A stretch of 64,000 nucleotides of DNA, taken from NCBI RefSeq assembly GCF_900108505.1, contig NZ_FNWU01000001.1:372001-436000 (forward strand), written 5' to 3'. Made by a program: the position numbers and the translations under genes. This document shows, piece after piece, positions 16,206-22,962 of this stretch. Below the pieces are notes generated by a model. The model made no database searches. It saw only the letters and a program-made list of their open reading frames with translations, and was not told the origin of the DNA. This DNA comes from Halopenitus malekzadehii (lineage in GTDB: Archaea; Halobacteriota; Halobacteria; Halobacteriales; Haloferacaceae). Every line of letters begins with the position of its first letter. Positions within the stretch are counted from its first letter, which is position 1.

Positions 16206-17405
16206 TCACTCGGCGGTATCGACGTCCGACCCGACCCAGTTCCACGATCCGCCGTCCTCCGTTCCGTTATCGTCCGTTCCGTCGTCGGGAGTGACCTTCG
16301 ACTCGGCGTCCGTGTCGGTTTGCCGGTCGGCGGTCGGATCCGTATGTGGATCGGCATCCGGGTCCGCACTCGGACTGGTGCCCGATTCGGCTTCTCCGGT
16401 CCGGCTGCTCGTTCCAGGTGTGCCGTCGAATCCCGGAACGCGGTCGTCGGATCCGGTCGACCCGTCAGCACTTCGGGTCGAGGCTTCATCGACACCGTGC
16501 GTGCGATCGTCGACGCGATCGCCAGCGCGGGCGGGTCCGTTCCGACTGCGGTCTCCGCGGCTCCGGTCTCCATCCCCGGCCGTGTCCTGACCGGCCGCCC
16601 TCTCGTCGTGTCCGGCGGTCGCGTCGGCTCCGGCGTTCGTGTCGGCGTCGACGTCCTCGTCGGTCACGTCCGCGGCCGTCGCCGACCCATCGCCGGTGTC
16701 GATCCGGAGGCCGCCGTGGGCCTCCGCGACCCGCAACAGCTCGCCGATCGAGTCCTCCGGCGAAAGGTCGTGACGATCCAGGTACCGCTCGAGCGTGCCC
16801 GGCGGGTACTGCACCGGCAGCTCGGCGGCAGCAACCAGGATGCCGAGCGCCTCATCGGGCGGCGCCTCGCTGGCGGCGTGCCGGGTGAACCACGTGAGCA
16901 GCGTCTCGAAGGCGGCGGTGACGTCGTTCGAGACCATCCGGTGGCGAACCACCTCGTCGTCCACCGAGAGGGTCGCATCGAACCCGTACGCGAAGCCGTC
17001 CTCGGCGAAGGAGGTCGCCAGCCACCGGCTCACGTCTTGGGAGGTCACCGCGTCTCGCGGTCGCGTCCCCGAGTTCCTCTCGCCGGCGTCGCCCGCATCC
17101 GGCCCTGCGGCGGTCGACGAGGACTCGCTCGCGGCCGCGTCCGCTGCAGCGTCCGCCGTCGCCGCGTCCGCTGCAGCGTCCGCCGTCGCCGCGTCCGCTG
17201 CGGCGTCCGCGGCCACCTCCGCCACTGCTCCCTCGGCGTCGGTGACCTCGTTCAGCAGGTCCGTGAGCGAGTCCTCGTCCGGCGGCACTCGCGGCGGACC
17301 GTCGCCGGCCGAGACCACGTACCGACCGTCATCGATCTCCGTGACGCGCTCGTCGCGCGTGAAGTCGAGGTCGTCAGGGTCGAACGCGGCGCCGTCGTCG
17401 GTCAT
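16206..17405 (-). CDS. Unknown acidic protein of the archaellum cluster with an Ala/Asp repeat
   Basis: A 399-residue protein between the archaellin genes and arlCE. Residues 1-62 hold a short N-terminal module (DPDDLDFTRDERVTEIDDGRY); about 64-92 are an Ala/Asp repeat encoded by three 27-bp tandem units; about 115-235 form a helical domain (SQDVSRWLATSFAEDGFAYG through YLDRHDLSPEDSIGELLRVA); the rest is a long disordered Asp/Gly/Arg tail. I do not recognise a named function. Location in the arl cluster suggests a cytoplasmic role in archaellum regulation or assembly. A TATA-like TTTATTACG lies about 30 nt before the ATG at 17405, so it may have its own promoter. Confidence 0.65.
   Translation of the reverse strand: MTDDGAAFDPDDLDFTRDERVTEIDDGRYVVSAGDGPPRVPPDEDSLTDLLNEVTDAEGAVAEVAADAAADAATADAAADAATADAAADAAASESSSTAAGPDAGDAGERNSGTRPRDAVTSQDVSRWLATSFAEDGFAYGFDATLSVDDEVVRHRMVSNDVTAAFETLLTWFTRHAASEAPPDEALGILVAAAELPVQYPPGTLERYLDRHDLSPEDSIGELLRVAEAHGGLRIDTGDGSATAADVTDEDVDADTNAGADATAGHDERAAGQDTAGDGDRSRGDRSRNGPARAGDRVDDRTHGVDEASTRSADGSTGSDDRVPGFDGTPGTSSRTGEAESGTSPSADPDADPHTDPTADRQTDTDAESKVTPDDGTDDNGTEDGGSWNWVGSDVDTAE
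17134..17214. repeat. 27-bp in-frame tandem repeat (3 units) in the arl-cluster unknown gene
   Basis: Units at 17134, 17161 and 17188, each close to GCCGCGTCCGCTGCAGCGTC plus seven bases, 27 bp (9 codons), so copy-number change keeps the frame. They encode Ala/Asp/Thr runs. Confidence 0.9.
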
Positions 17406-17452
17406 TCGTATTGTGGGTTCCGTGTAAAAACGTAATAAAGAGGGTGATCGCG

Positions 17453-18046
17453 TTACAGTTCGACGGCACTGCCGGAGAGTGACTCGGGCGCACGCAGTTC
17501 GACGGTGGTCACGGCGCCCGAGGGTGTGGTAATCCTGAGTTCTACTGTGTTACCCGTTGAGAGTCCAGTACTGGCGTCGTTGACTGCTTCGATGTTTGTA
17601 AGATCAAGGGTGATCTGGTACTGTTGTTCATCAGAGAGTATGTTGTCACCACTACTACTCGCTGGCTCGCTCGTAGTGAAGTTCGATCCGTCCGCACCAC
17701 CGCTATTATATCCAAGCGTCGTTCCGCCGTTGCTCCCGACGAGATCGATCGTCGTCTCCGAGAGGTTGATGTCGTTTGCTCCCGGGCTCTTCGTGATCGA
17801 GATATCCGCTGTCTGCACGTTGCTTCCGTCGTGGAGCCCGACCGAATTGATCACCTGGATACGGTCGGTGACCTGTTGGGTACTTTCCTCGCCCGTTGCC
17901 TCGGACTGTTCCTGGAGGAAGCCGGCGGTGTTGATGAGCACGCCTGCGGCGATCGCGGCCACGAGCACCATCGCGATGAACACGATGAGGGTCCCGATCC
18001 CCACCTGCCCGCGTTCCTCGTCGGCGTCGGTGATGAACTCGAACAT
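17453..18046 (-). CDS. arlA: Archaellin (archaellum filament subunit), second copy
   Basis: A 197-residue structural subunit. The class III signal peptide ends ...DEERG, with predicted prearchaellin-peptidase cleavage after G13 before [18 protein letters not shown], the conserved hydrophobic helix of the filament core. The variable outer domain is Ser/Thr/Asn-rich with N-glycosylation sequons NLS and NFT. The ATG shares one base with the stop of the upstream archaellin (TAATG), so translation is likely coupled. The first ~55 codons are nearly identical in DNA to those of the other archaellin; the outer domains are different. Confidence 0.95.
   Translation of the reverse strand: MFEFITDADEERGQVGIGTLIVFIAMVLVAAIAAGVLINTAGFLQEQSEATGEESTQQVTDRIQVINSVGLHDGSNVQTADISITKSPGANDINLSETTIDLVGSNGGTTLGYNSGGADGSNFTTSEPASSSGDNILSDEQQYQITLDLTNIEAVNDASTGLSTGNTVELRITTPSGAVTTVELRAPESLSGSAVEL
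17850..18022. repeat. Direct repeat shared by the two archaellin genes (copy A)
   Basis: About 173 bp that reappears 557 bp away at 18407-18579 with roughly eight mismatches; the part encoding the filament-core helix (about 110 bp) has only one. The synonymous sites are conserved too, which suggests gene conversion or recent duplication. Confidence 0.85.
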
Positions 18047-18600
18047 TACAGGAACACCGTATCCCCGTCGTCGAAGCTGTCCGGTGCACGCACGGTGACC
18101 GTCGTCGTTGCTCCGGATGCCGTCGTGAAGTGGAACGTCGCATCCTCTCCTTCCTCGAGTACTGCAGTGCCGAGTTGGATCTTCAAGCGATCGTTATCGC
18201 TGGTGAGTGCGGTTCCCGAATTATCACCGACACCGTGTATGTCATCCTGTGTAAGTGCTGTCGTTGATGAACCACCGGGATGAATGATCTGCACTGTTGC
18301 ATCGGTGAGTTCGATTTCACTCGATCCGGGACTCTTAGTGACGGTGAAGTTGAAGGTGTTTAAATCGCTGGTACCATTAGTATCAGTATCTTCTCCAACC
18401 GTTCCGATCACCTGGACTCGATCGGTGACCTGCTGGGTACTTTCCTCGCCCGTTGCTTCGGACTGCTCTTGGAGGAAGCCGGCGGTGTTGATGAGCACGC
18501 CCGCGGCGATCGCGGCCACGAGCACCATCGCGATGAACACGATGAGGGTCCCGATCCCCACCTGCCCGCGTTCCTCGTCTTCCGTTATGCGTTCGAACAT
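18046..18600 (-). CDS. arlA: Archaellin (archaellum filament subunit), first copy
   Basis: A 184-residue archaellin, the promoter-proximal one. The signal peptide is [12 protein letters not shown] with cleavage predicted after G12 before [18 protein letters not shown]. The outer domain carries sequons NGT and NFT and ends in a beta-rich tail ([13 protein letters not shown]). It shares the N-terminal ~55 residues with the next archaellin but little beyond. A TATA-like element at 18656-18664 would give a leader of about 30 nt. Confidence 0.95.
   Translation of the reverse strand: MFERITEDEERGQVGIGTLIVFIAMVLVAAIAAGVLINTAGFLQEQSEATGEESTQQVTDRVQVIGTVGEDTDTNGTSDLNTFNFTVTKSPGSSEIELTDATVQIIHPGGSSTTALTQDDIHGVGDNSGTALTSDNDRLKIQLGTAVLEEGEDATFHFTTASGATTTVTVRAPDSFDDGDTVFL
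18407..18579. repeat. Direct repeat shared by the two archaellin genes (copy B)
   Basis: Partner of 17850-18022, same orientation. Recombination between the two copies would delete about 557 bp and leave one in-frame archaellin joining the first promoter to the second outer domain. Confidence 0.85.
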
Positions 18601-18655
18601 TGTGTCTACGCCCGTGGTCTCCGCACGGACATACTCGCCACGAGGGAGACACCCC

Positions 18656-18664
18656 GCATAAACC
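18656..18664 (-). promoter_or_regulatory. Likely TATA box of the archaellin genes
   Basis: GGTTTATGC on the minus strand, 56-64 nt before the ATG at 18600. A second AT-rich run (about 18685-18695) lies further out. The region up to 18939 is shared with the divergent CBS-domain gene and otherwise holds no gene that I can support. Confidence 0.5.
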
Positions 18665-18907
18665 CTCGTCCCCGATTTTCACATATGATAATAAACTGCA
18701 GTCGTGCGGTTTGGGTCGGATCCGGCCCTGGATCGGCGTCATTCGGGCTCGTTTCGGGTGGCGCGAGATATCGATCCTGAGGCCGTATGACGCCGGATCG
18801 ATGCGGGACCCGTTTCCGCCCCGTCGTTCCCGATCGGTTCCGATCCACGCTTCCCGGTCTGTTTCGGCCCTCCTTCGGTTGGGAACCCATCGCTTGCTCA
18901 GCCCCGG

Positions 18908-18917
18908 TTTATATTTC
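18908..18917 (+). promoter_or_regulatory. TATA box of the CNNM/CorC-like gene
   Basis: TTTATATTTC ends 22 nt before the ATG at 18940, a near-ideal haloarchaeal leaderless promoter; it decides the start against longer upstream alternatives. Confidence 0.75.
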
Positions 18918-18939
18918 ACCCCGGCGTCGTTGGATCGGT

Positions 18940-20226
18940 ATGATCCTCGATTCGATGGTGATGGCGGGGGGCGTGATCGCCGTTCTGTTGTGCTGTAGCG
19001 CGTTCTTCTCGGCCAGCGAGATCGCGATCTTCTCGCTGGAGCGCCACCGGATCGCGGCGTTGGCCTCGGGACCCGATCCCGACGGCGCCGCCTTGGCGCG
19101 GCTGCGCGAGGACCCCCACCGACTGCTCGTGACGATCCTGGTGGGCAACAACGTGGTCAACATCACGATGGCCAGCCTGGCGACGGCCACCCTGGCGGCC
19201 GCCTACGGCCCCGGCGCGGGCGTCACGATCGCCACCGCCGCGATGTCGGTGTTGATACTGGTCGTCGGCGAGATCGCTCCCAAATCCTACGGGGTCGCCA
19301 ACGCCGAGCGCATCGCCCTCCTGGTCGCCCGCCCGATCGCCGTCTTCGAGCGCGTCATCTCCCCGGTGGTGACCGTCTTCGAGGGCGTCGTCTCAGTGCT
19401 CGACCGGCTGACGGGATCGCAGCCCGCCGCTGCGACCGAGCTCACCCGGGCCGAGCTCGAGCGGCTGATCGCCACCGGCGAGGACGTCGGCGCGATCGAC
19501 GACCGCGAGCGCCGGATGGTGCAGGGCGTCTTCGACCTGGAGACGACGAGCGTCCGCGAGGTGCTCGTCCCCCGCCCGAACGTGATCGCGGTGGCCGAGA
19601 CCACGTCACTTTCGGCGATCGTCGGCCTGTGCGCCGACGAACGCGTCACGCGGGTGCCCGTGTACCGTGATTCCCTCGATGACGTGGTCGGGATCGTCGA
19701 CGTCCGCGACGCCGAGCGCGCACTCCGGGAGGGGCTGTCGCTCGCGGACGTCCTCCGCGAACCGGTCATCGTGCCCGATTCCCGGCGCGTCGACGCGCTG
19801 CTCGCCGAGCTCCAGACCCGGCGTTCCCCGATGGCCGTCGTGGTCAACGAGTACGGCGAGACCGAGGGGATCGTCACGATCGAGGACGTCCTCGAGGAGA
19901 TCGTCGGCGAGATCGCGGAGGTCGGCGAGCCGCGCAGCCTGCGCCACACCGACGACGGCCTGCTCGTCAACGGCGAGGTGACCGTCGGCGAGGTGAACGA
20001 CGCCCTCGGAATCGACCTCCCGCGCGCCGGTGATTACGAGACGATCGCCGGACTCGTCACCGCCCGCCTCGGTCGGCTCGGGGAGGTCGGCGACGTTGTG
20101 GCGGTTCCCGAGGCCGGCGTGTCGATCGCCGTCGAGGAGACCGATCGGAACCGTATCGAGCAGGTTCGCGTGCGGCGGGACGACGCAGTCCCGGATGGGA
20201 CGACACACGACGAGTCGGGGACGTAG
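18940..20226 (+). CDS. CNNM/CorC-family membrane protein with CBS domains
   Basis: A 428-residue protein with the hemolysin-C/CNNM architecture: an N-terminal DUF21 transmembrane domain (MILDSMVMAGGVIAVLL, then TLAAAYGPGAGVTIATAAM, and VVGEIAPKSYG near 107-117), a CBS pair (about residues 195-315, EVLVPRPNVIAVAE and GIVTIEDVLEEIVGE), and a C-terminal CorC_HlyC domain (about 330-410, DGLLVNGEVTVGEVNDAL). Homologues are linked to Mg2+ or Na+ transport; the ion is not shown here. Start ATG 18940 is set by the TATA box just upstream; the frame to 18787 is spurious. Confidence 0.92.
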   Translation: MILDSMVMAGGVIAVLLCCSAFFSASEIAIFSLERHRIAALASGPDPDGAALARLREDPHRLLVTILVGNNVVNITMASLATATLAAAYGPGAGVTIATAAMSVLILVVGEIAPKSYGVANAERIALLVARPIAVFERVISPVVTVFEGVVSVLDRLTGSQPAAATELTRAELERLIATGEDVGAIDDRERRMVQGVFDLETTSVREVLVPRPNVIAVAETTSLSAIVGLCADERVTRVPVYRDSLDDVVGIVDVRDAERALREGLSLADVLREPVIVPDSRRVDALLAELQTRRSPMAVVVNEYGETEGIVTIEDVLEEIVGEIAEVGEPRSLRHTDDGLLVNGEVTVGEVNDALGIDLPRAGDYETIAGLVTARLGRLGEVGDVVAVPEAGVSIAVEETDRNRIEQVRVRRDDAVPDGTTHDESGT

Positions 20227-20300
20227 GTCGACCGGCTGCGACGCCTCCGAGTGATCCGCGTCTTCGGTGCCGCCGCTATTCTCGCCGCCTGCCACGCCCG

Positions 20301-21722
20301 CTACTCCGCGTTGCCGGCCACGCCCGCGGCGCACTCGCGGATCAGGCCGTCGAGGGTCTCCGGCGTCGTGGGGTGGTATGCGCGGTCCGGGATCTCCCGG
20401 ACGTCGAGTTCCATCTCGACGGCGAGCTGGAGCGTCTTCGCCATCACGTCGGCGTGATGGTGGAGGCCCTGCCAGCCGAGCACCGTCCCGTCGTCGGCGT
20501 CGACGACGAGCCGGCCCAGCCCGTGGGGCACGTCCTTGGACTTGAAGACGCCGTCGTCGTTGGCCTGCCGGGTCGCCGTGACGATCGAGTGACCGGCCTC
20601 GACGGCCGACCGGGGAGTGTGGCCGACCCGGGCGAACGGGTAGACCGCGGCGCCCGAGAATATCACGTGGTGGTGGACGTTCCCGTACGGTTCGATCGGC
20701 TCGCCGCGTGCGTGCGAGAGGACGTTCTCCGCCGTTTGATACCCCTGCTCCTTGGCGACGTGGAGGATCGGCTCGCGGCCGTTGGCGTCGCCGACCACGA
20801 AGGTTCGGTCGTCGTTCGGGGGCCGCATCGTCGCGTCGATCCAGTCGTCCGCCGGCGACAGCGACGTGTGCTCGAGCCCGAGCCGGTCGAGGTTCGGCAC
20901 CCGACCGGTGAAACAGAAGATCGACTCGGCTTCGACCGGATCGGGGGCCGCGTTCCCGTCAGCGTCGACCAGATCGAGGCGGATCCCGTCGTCGGTCTCC
21001 GTGACGCGCTCCTCGAAGACCTCCGTCCGGATCTCGATGTCGAACTCCTCGCGGTAGATGTCGAGGAGCGCGTCGCCGAACTCGGGGTCGGCCTCGTCGA
21101 TCGGGCGCTCGTCGTGTTCGATCACGGTGAGATCGACGCCAGCCTCCGCCAGGTACGGCGCCATCTCCAGGCCGACGTACCCGAACCCGAGCAGAACCGC
21201 CGACTCCGGCAGCTCGGTCGCGTGCAGCAGGTCCTTGCTCGTGTGGTACCCCGCCTCCTCGAGTCCCGGAATATCGGGAACGTTCGGGACCGACCCCGTC
21301 GCGATCACGACGTAGTCCGCCTCGATCGTCCGGCCGTCGACCTCGATCGTGTGGTCGTCGACGAACGTCGCGGGTGCGTGGATGAACTCCGCGTTCTCGT
21401 CGTCCGCGATCTCGTGGATCGAGTCGCGCCGGTGGCCGGCCCAGCCGCGCGTCCGGTCATTCTTCTCCGCGACGATCCGGTCCAGATCGAGCCCGTGTGG
21501 CTCGCCGGTCAGCCGGTCGTCGACGCGACCCTGGAACCGGTGGCCGGCCGCCGAGAGAAGCTCCTTCGAGGGCATACATCCCTCGAGGATGCAGAGTCCC
21601 CCGCCGGGCTCGCCGTCGTCGATGAGCGTGAGCTGGTCGATCCGCGTTCCGACGGCGGGGGCAAGCCCCTCCGCGACTGCGGCGCCGGCGCTCCCGTACG
21701 CGCCGATCACGACTACGTGCAT
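20301..21722 (-). CDS. FAD-dependent pyridine nucleotide-disulfide oxidoreductase
   Basis: A 473-residue class I flavin disulfide reductase, related to dihydrolipoyl dehydrogenase and mercuric reductase. The redox-active pair C44/C49 is in GGGLCILEGCMPSK; the NAD(P)-binding GFGYVGLEMA is near residues 176-185; the FAD-binding FVVGDANG is near 302-309; the C-terminal dimerisation domain ends YHPTTPETLDGLI. The N-terminal FAD motif reads GAYGSAG rather than GxGxxG. No E2/E3 complex genes are adjacent, so the physiological substrate is unknown. Start ATG 21722 (MHVVVIGAYG); the longer frame to 21761 lacks a convincing start. Confidence 0.88.
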   Translation of the reverse strand: MHVVVIGAYGSAGAAVAEGLAPAVGTRIDQLTLIDDGEPGGGLCILEGCMPSKELLSAAGHRFQGRVDDRLTGEPHGLDLDRIVAEKNDRTRGWAGHRRDSIHEIADDENAEFIHAPATFVDDHTIEVDGRTIEADYVVIATGSVPNVPDIPGLEEAGYHTSKDLLHATELPESAVLLGFGYVGLEMAPYLAEAGVDLTVIEHDERPIDEADPEFGDALLDIYREEFDIEIRTEVFEERVTETDDGIRLDLVDADGNAAPDPVEAESIFCFTGRVPNLDRLGLEHTSLSPADDWIDATMRPPNDDRTFVVGDANGREPILHVAKEQGYQTAENVLSHARGEPIEPYGNVHHHVIFSGAAVYPFARVGHTPRSAVEAGHSIVTATRQANDDGVFKSKDVPHGLGRLVVDADDGTVLGWQGLHHHADVMAKTLQLAVEMELDVREIPDRAYHPTTPETLDGLIRECAAGVAGNAE

Positions 21723-21851
21723 ACCGATCCTCGCGCTCGGGCGGTAGTAAGCGTTGTCCACCGCGCCCGCGTCGTCGGCCTTCCTCGTGACCGTGATCGC
21801 CCACCATCGCGCGATCGCGTCACCGTCACCCTCACCGTCGCCGACGTCGAC

Positions 21852-22853
21852 TCACCGCTCCGTCGCGTCGTGGTCCGCGATCACGGCGTCGACCTCCTCG
21901 CCGGTAACGATGGCCGTTCCGCCGTCGATCCGACCGGTCACCGCCGCGGTGGCTTCGCCCCGCTCGAGCGCGTCCGAGACGTCGCCGCCCGCGATCCGTT
22001 CCGCCAGGAATCCCGCGACGAACGCGTCATCGGTGCCGTCGGGGTCGCGATGGGCGCCGTCGATGGCGGGCCCCTCGTGGACCGACCCCGCGGCGATCGC
22101 GACCGCGCCCGCCCCCTCGCGCGTGAGGACGACGGTCTCGAGGTCGAACTCGGTGCGCAGCGAGTGGACGATCTCGACCGCATCGCCCTCACACGACAAC
22201 ACCGTTCGGGCCTCGTGTCGCGACACGAACAGCGTGTCCACGTGGTCGAACGCGTCCCGGTAGATGTCGGCAGCTGGTTCGGCTCCGCCGTTCCGGTCGC
22301 GACCCCTCTGCCGGTTCCGCCGGTCCTCACCCGTCGATCGGCTCCCGTGGCGGAGCGCGAACGACCGGCGAACGCCTGCCTCGCCGGCGGTGGCGAGCAG
22401 GTCGAGCGCGGTCGAGCGCGCCCGGTCCGAGGCGGCAAGCGTCGCGCCGCTCGTGTGAAACCGGTCGGTCGACTCCACCACGCCGCCCGGCAGCTCCCCC
22501 GGGGTGATCGTGGTGAACGCGGACCCATCACGGTCGTCGATCGCCGCGGTCACGCGTGCGTTCGCGCCGCGATCATCATACACCGTCCCGACGCGGTCGG
22601 CGTCGCCGTCCGCCCAGGCGACGCCGGTCCGGACGCCGTGGCCACGAAGCGCCGCCACGACCCGGCGTCCAAGCGCCGAGTCCGGCAGTTTCGAGAGCCA
22701 GGCTGCGTCGACGCCGAGCCGTGCGGCCCCGACCGCCACGTTGCTTTCCGGTCCGCTCACCCGGACGTCCAGGGACGGGGCCGTTTCGAGTCGATCGCCA
22801 CGCGGCGGCGAGAGTCGAACCGTCGTCTCCCCGAACGTCACCAGATCCGTCAC
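21852..22853 (-). CDS. PfkB-family sugar kinase, degenerate active-site regions (KDG kinase-like)
   Basis: A 333-residue protein that begins TDLVTFGETTVRLSPP, the opening of haloarchaeal 2-keto-3-deoxygluconate kinases. GTG 22853 is preferred over 22877 because it gives this family start; a TATA-like CATATATA lies near 22890. The N-terminal PfkB signature region (SGPESNVAVGAARLG, 33-47) is intact. The C-terminal anion-hole motif GAGD reads GTDD (273-276), keeping the base D276. The segment expected to read FDLNYR is FALRHGSR followed by a ~25-residue Arg-rich stretch (about 165-192). It may be a divergent or decaying kinase. Confidence 0.7.
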   Translation of the reverse strand: MTDLVTFGETTVRLSPPRGDRLETAPSLDVRVSGPESNVAVGAARLGVDAAWLSKLPDSALGRRVVAALRGHGVRTGVAWADGDADRVGTVYDDRGANARVTAAIDDRDGSAFTTITPGELPGGVVESTDRFHTSGATLAASDRARSTALDLLATAGEAGVRRSFALRHGSRSTGEDRRNRQRGRDRNGGAEPAADIYRDAFDHVDTLFVSRHEARTVLSCEGDAVEIVHSLRTEFDLETVVLTREGAGAVAIAAGSVHEGPAIDGAHRDPDGTDDAFVAGFLAERIAGGDVSDALERGEATAAVTGRIDGGTAIVTGEEVDAVIADHDATER

Positions 22854-22962
22854 CGCTCCCACTCCATACAGAGTCACTCAGAAGCCGGGTATATATGTGG
22901 TACGGCCGAACGAGTCGCTGTACTATCAGGACGAACCGTCCGTCATCGCCCCGGCCGCCCCG

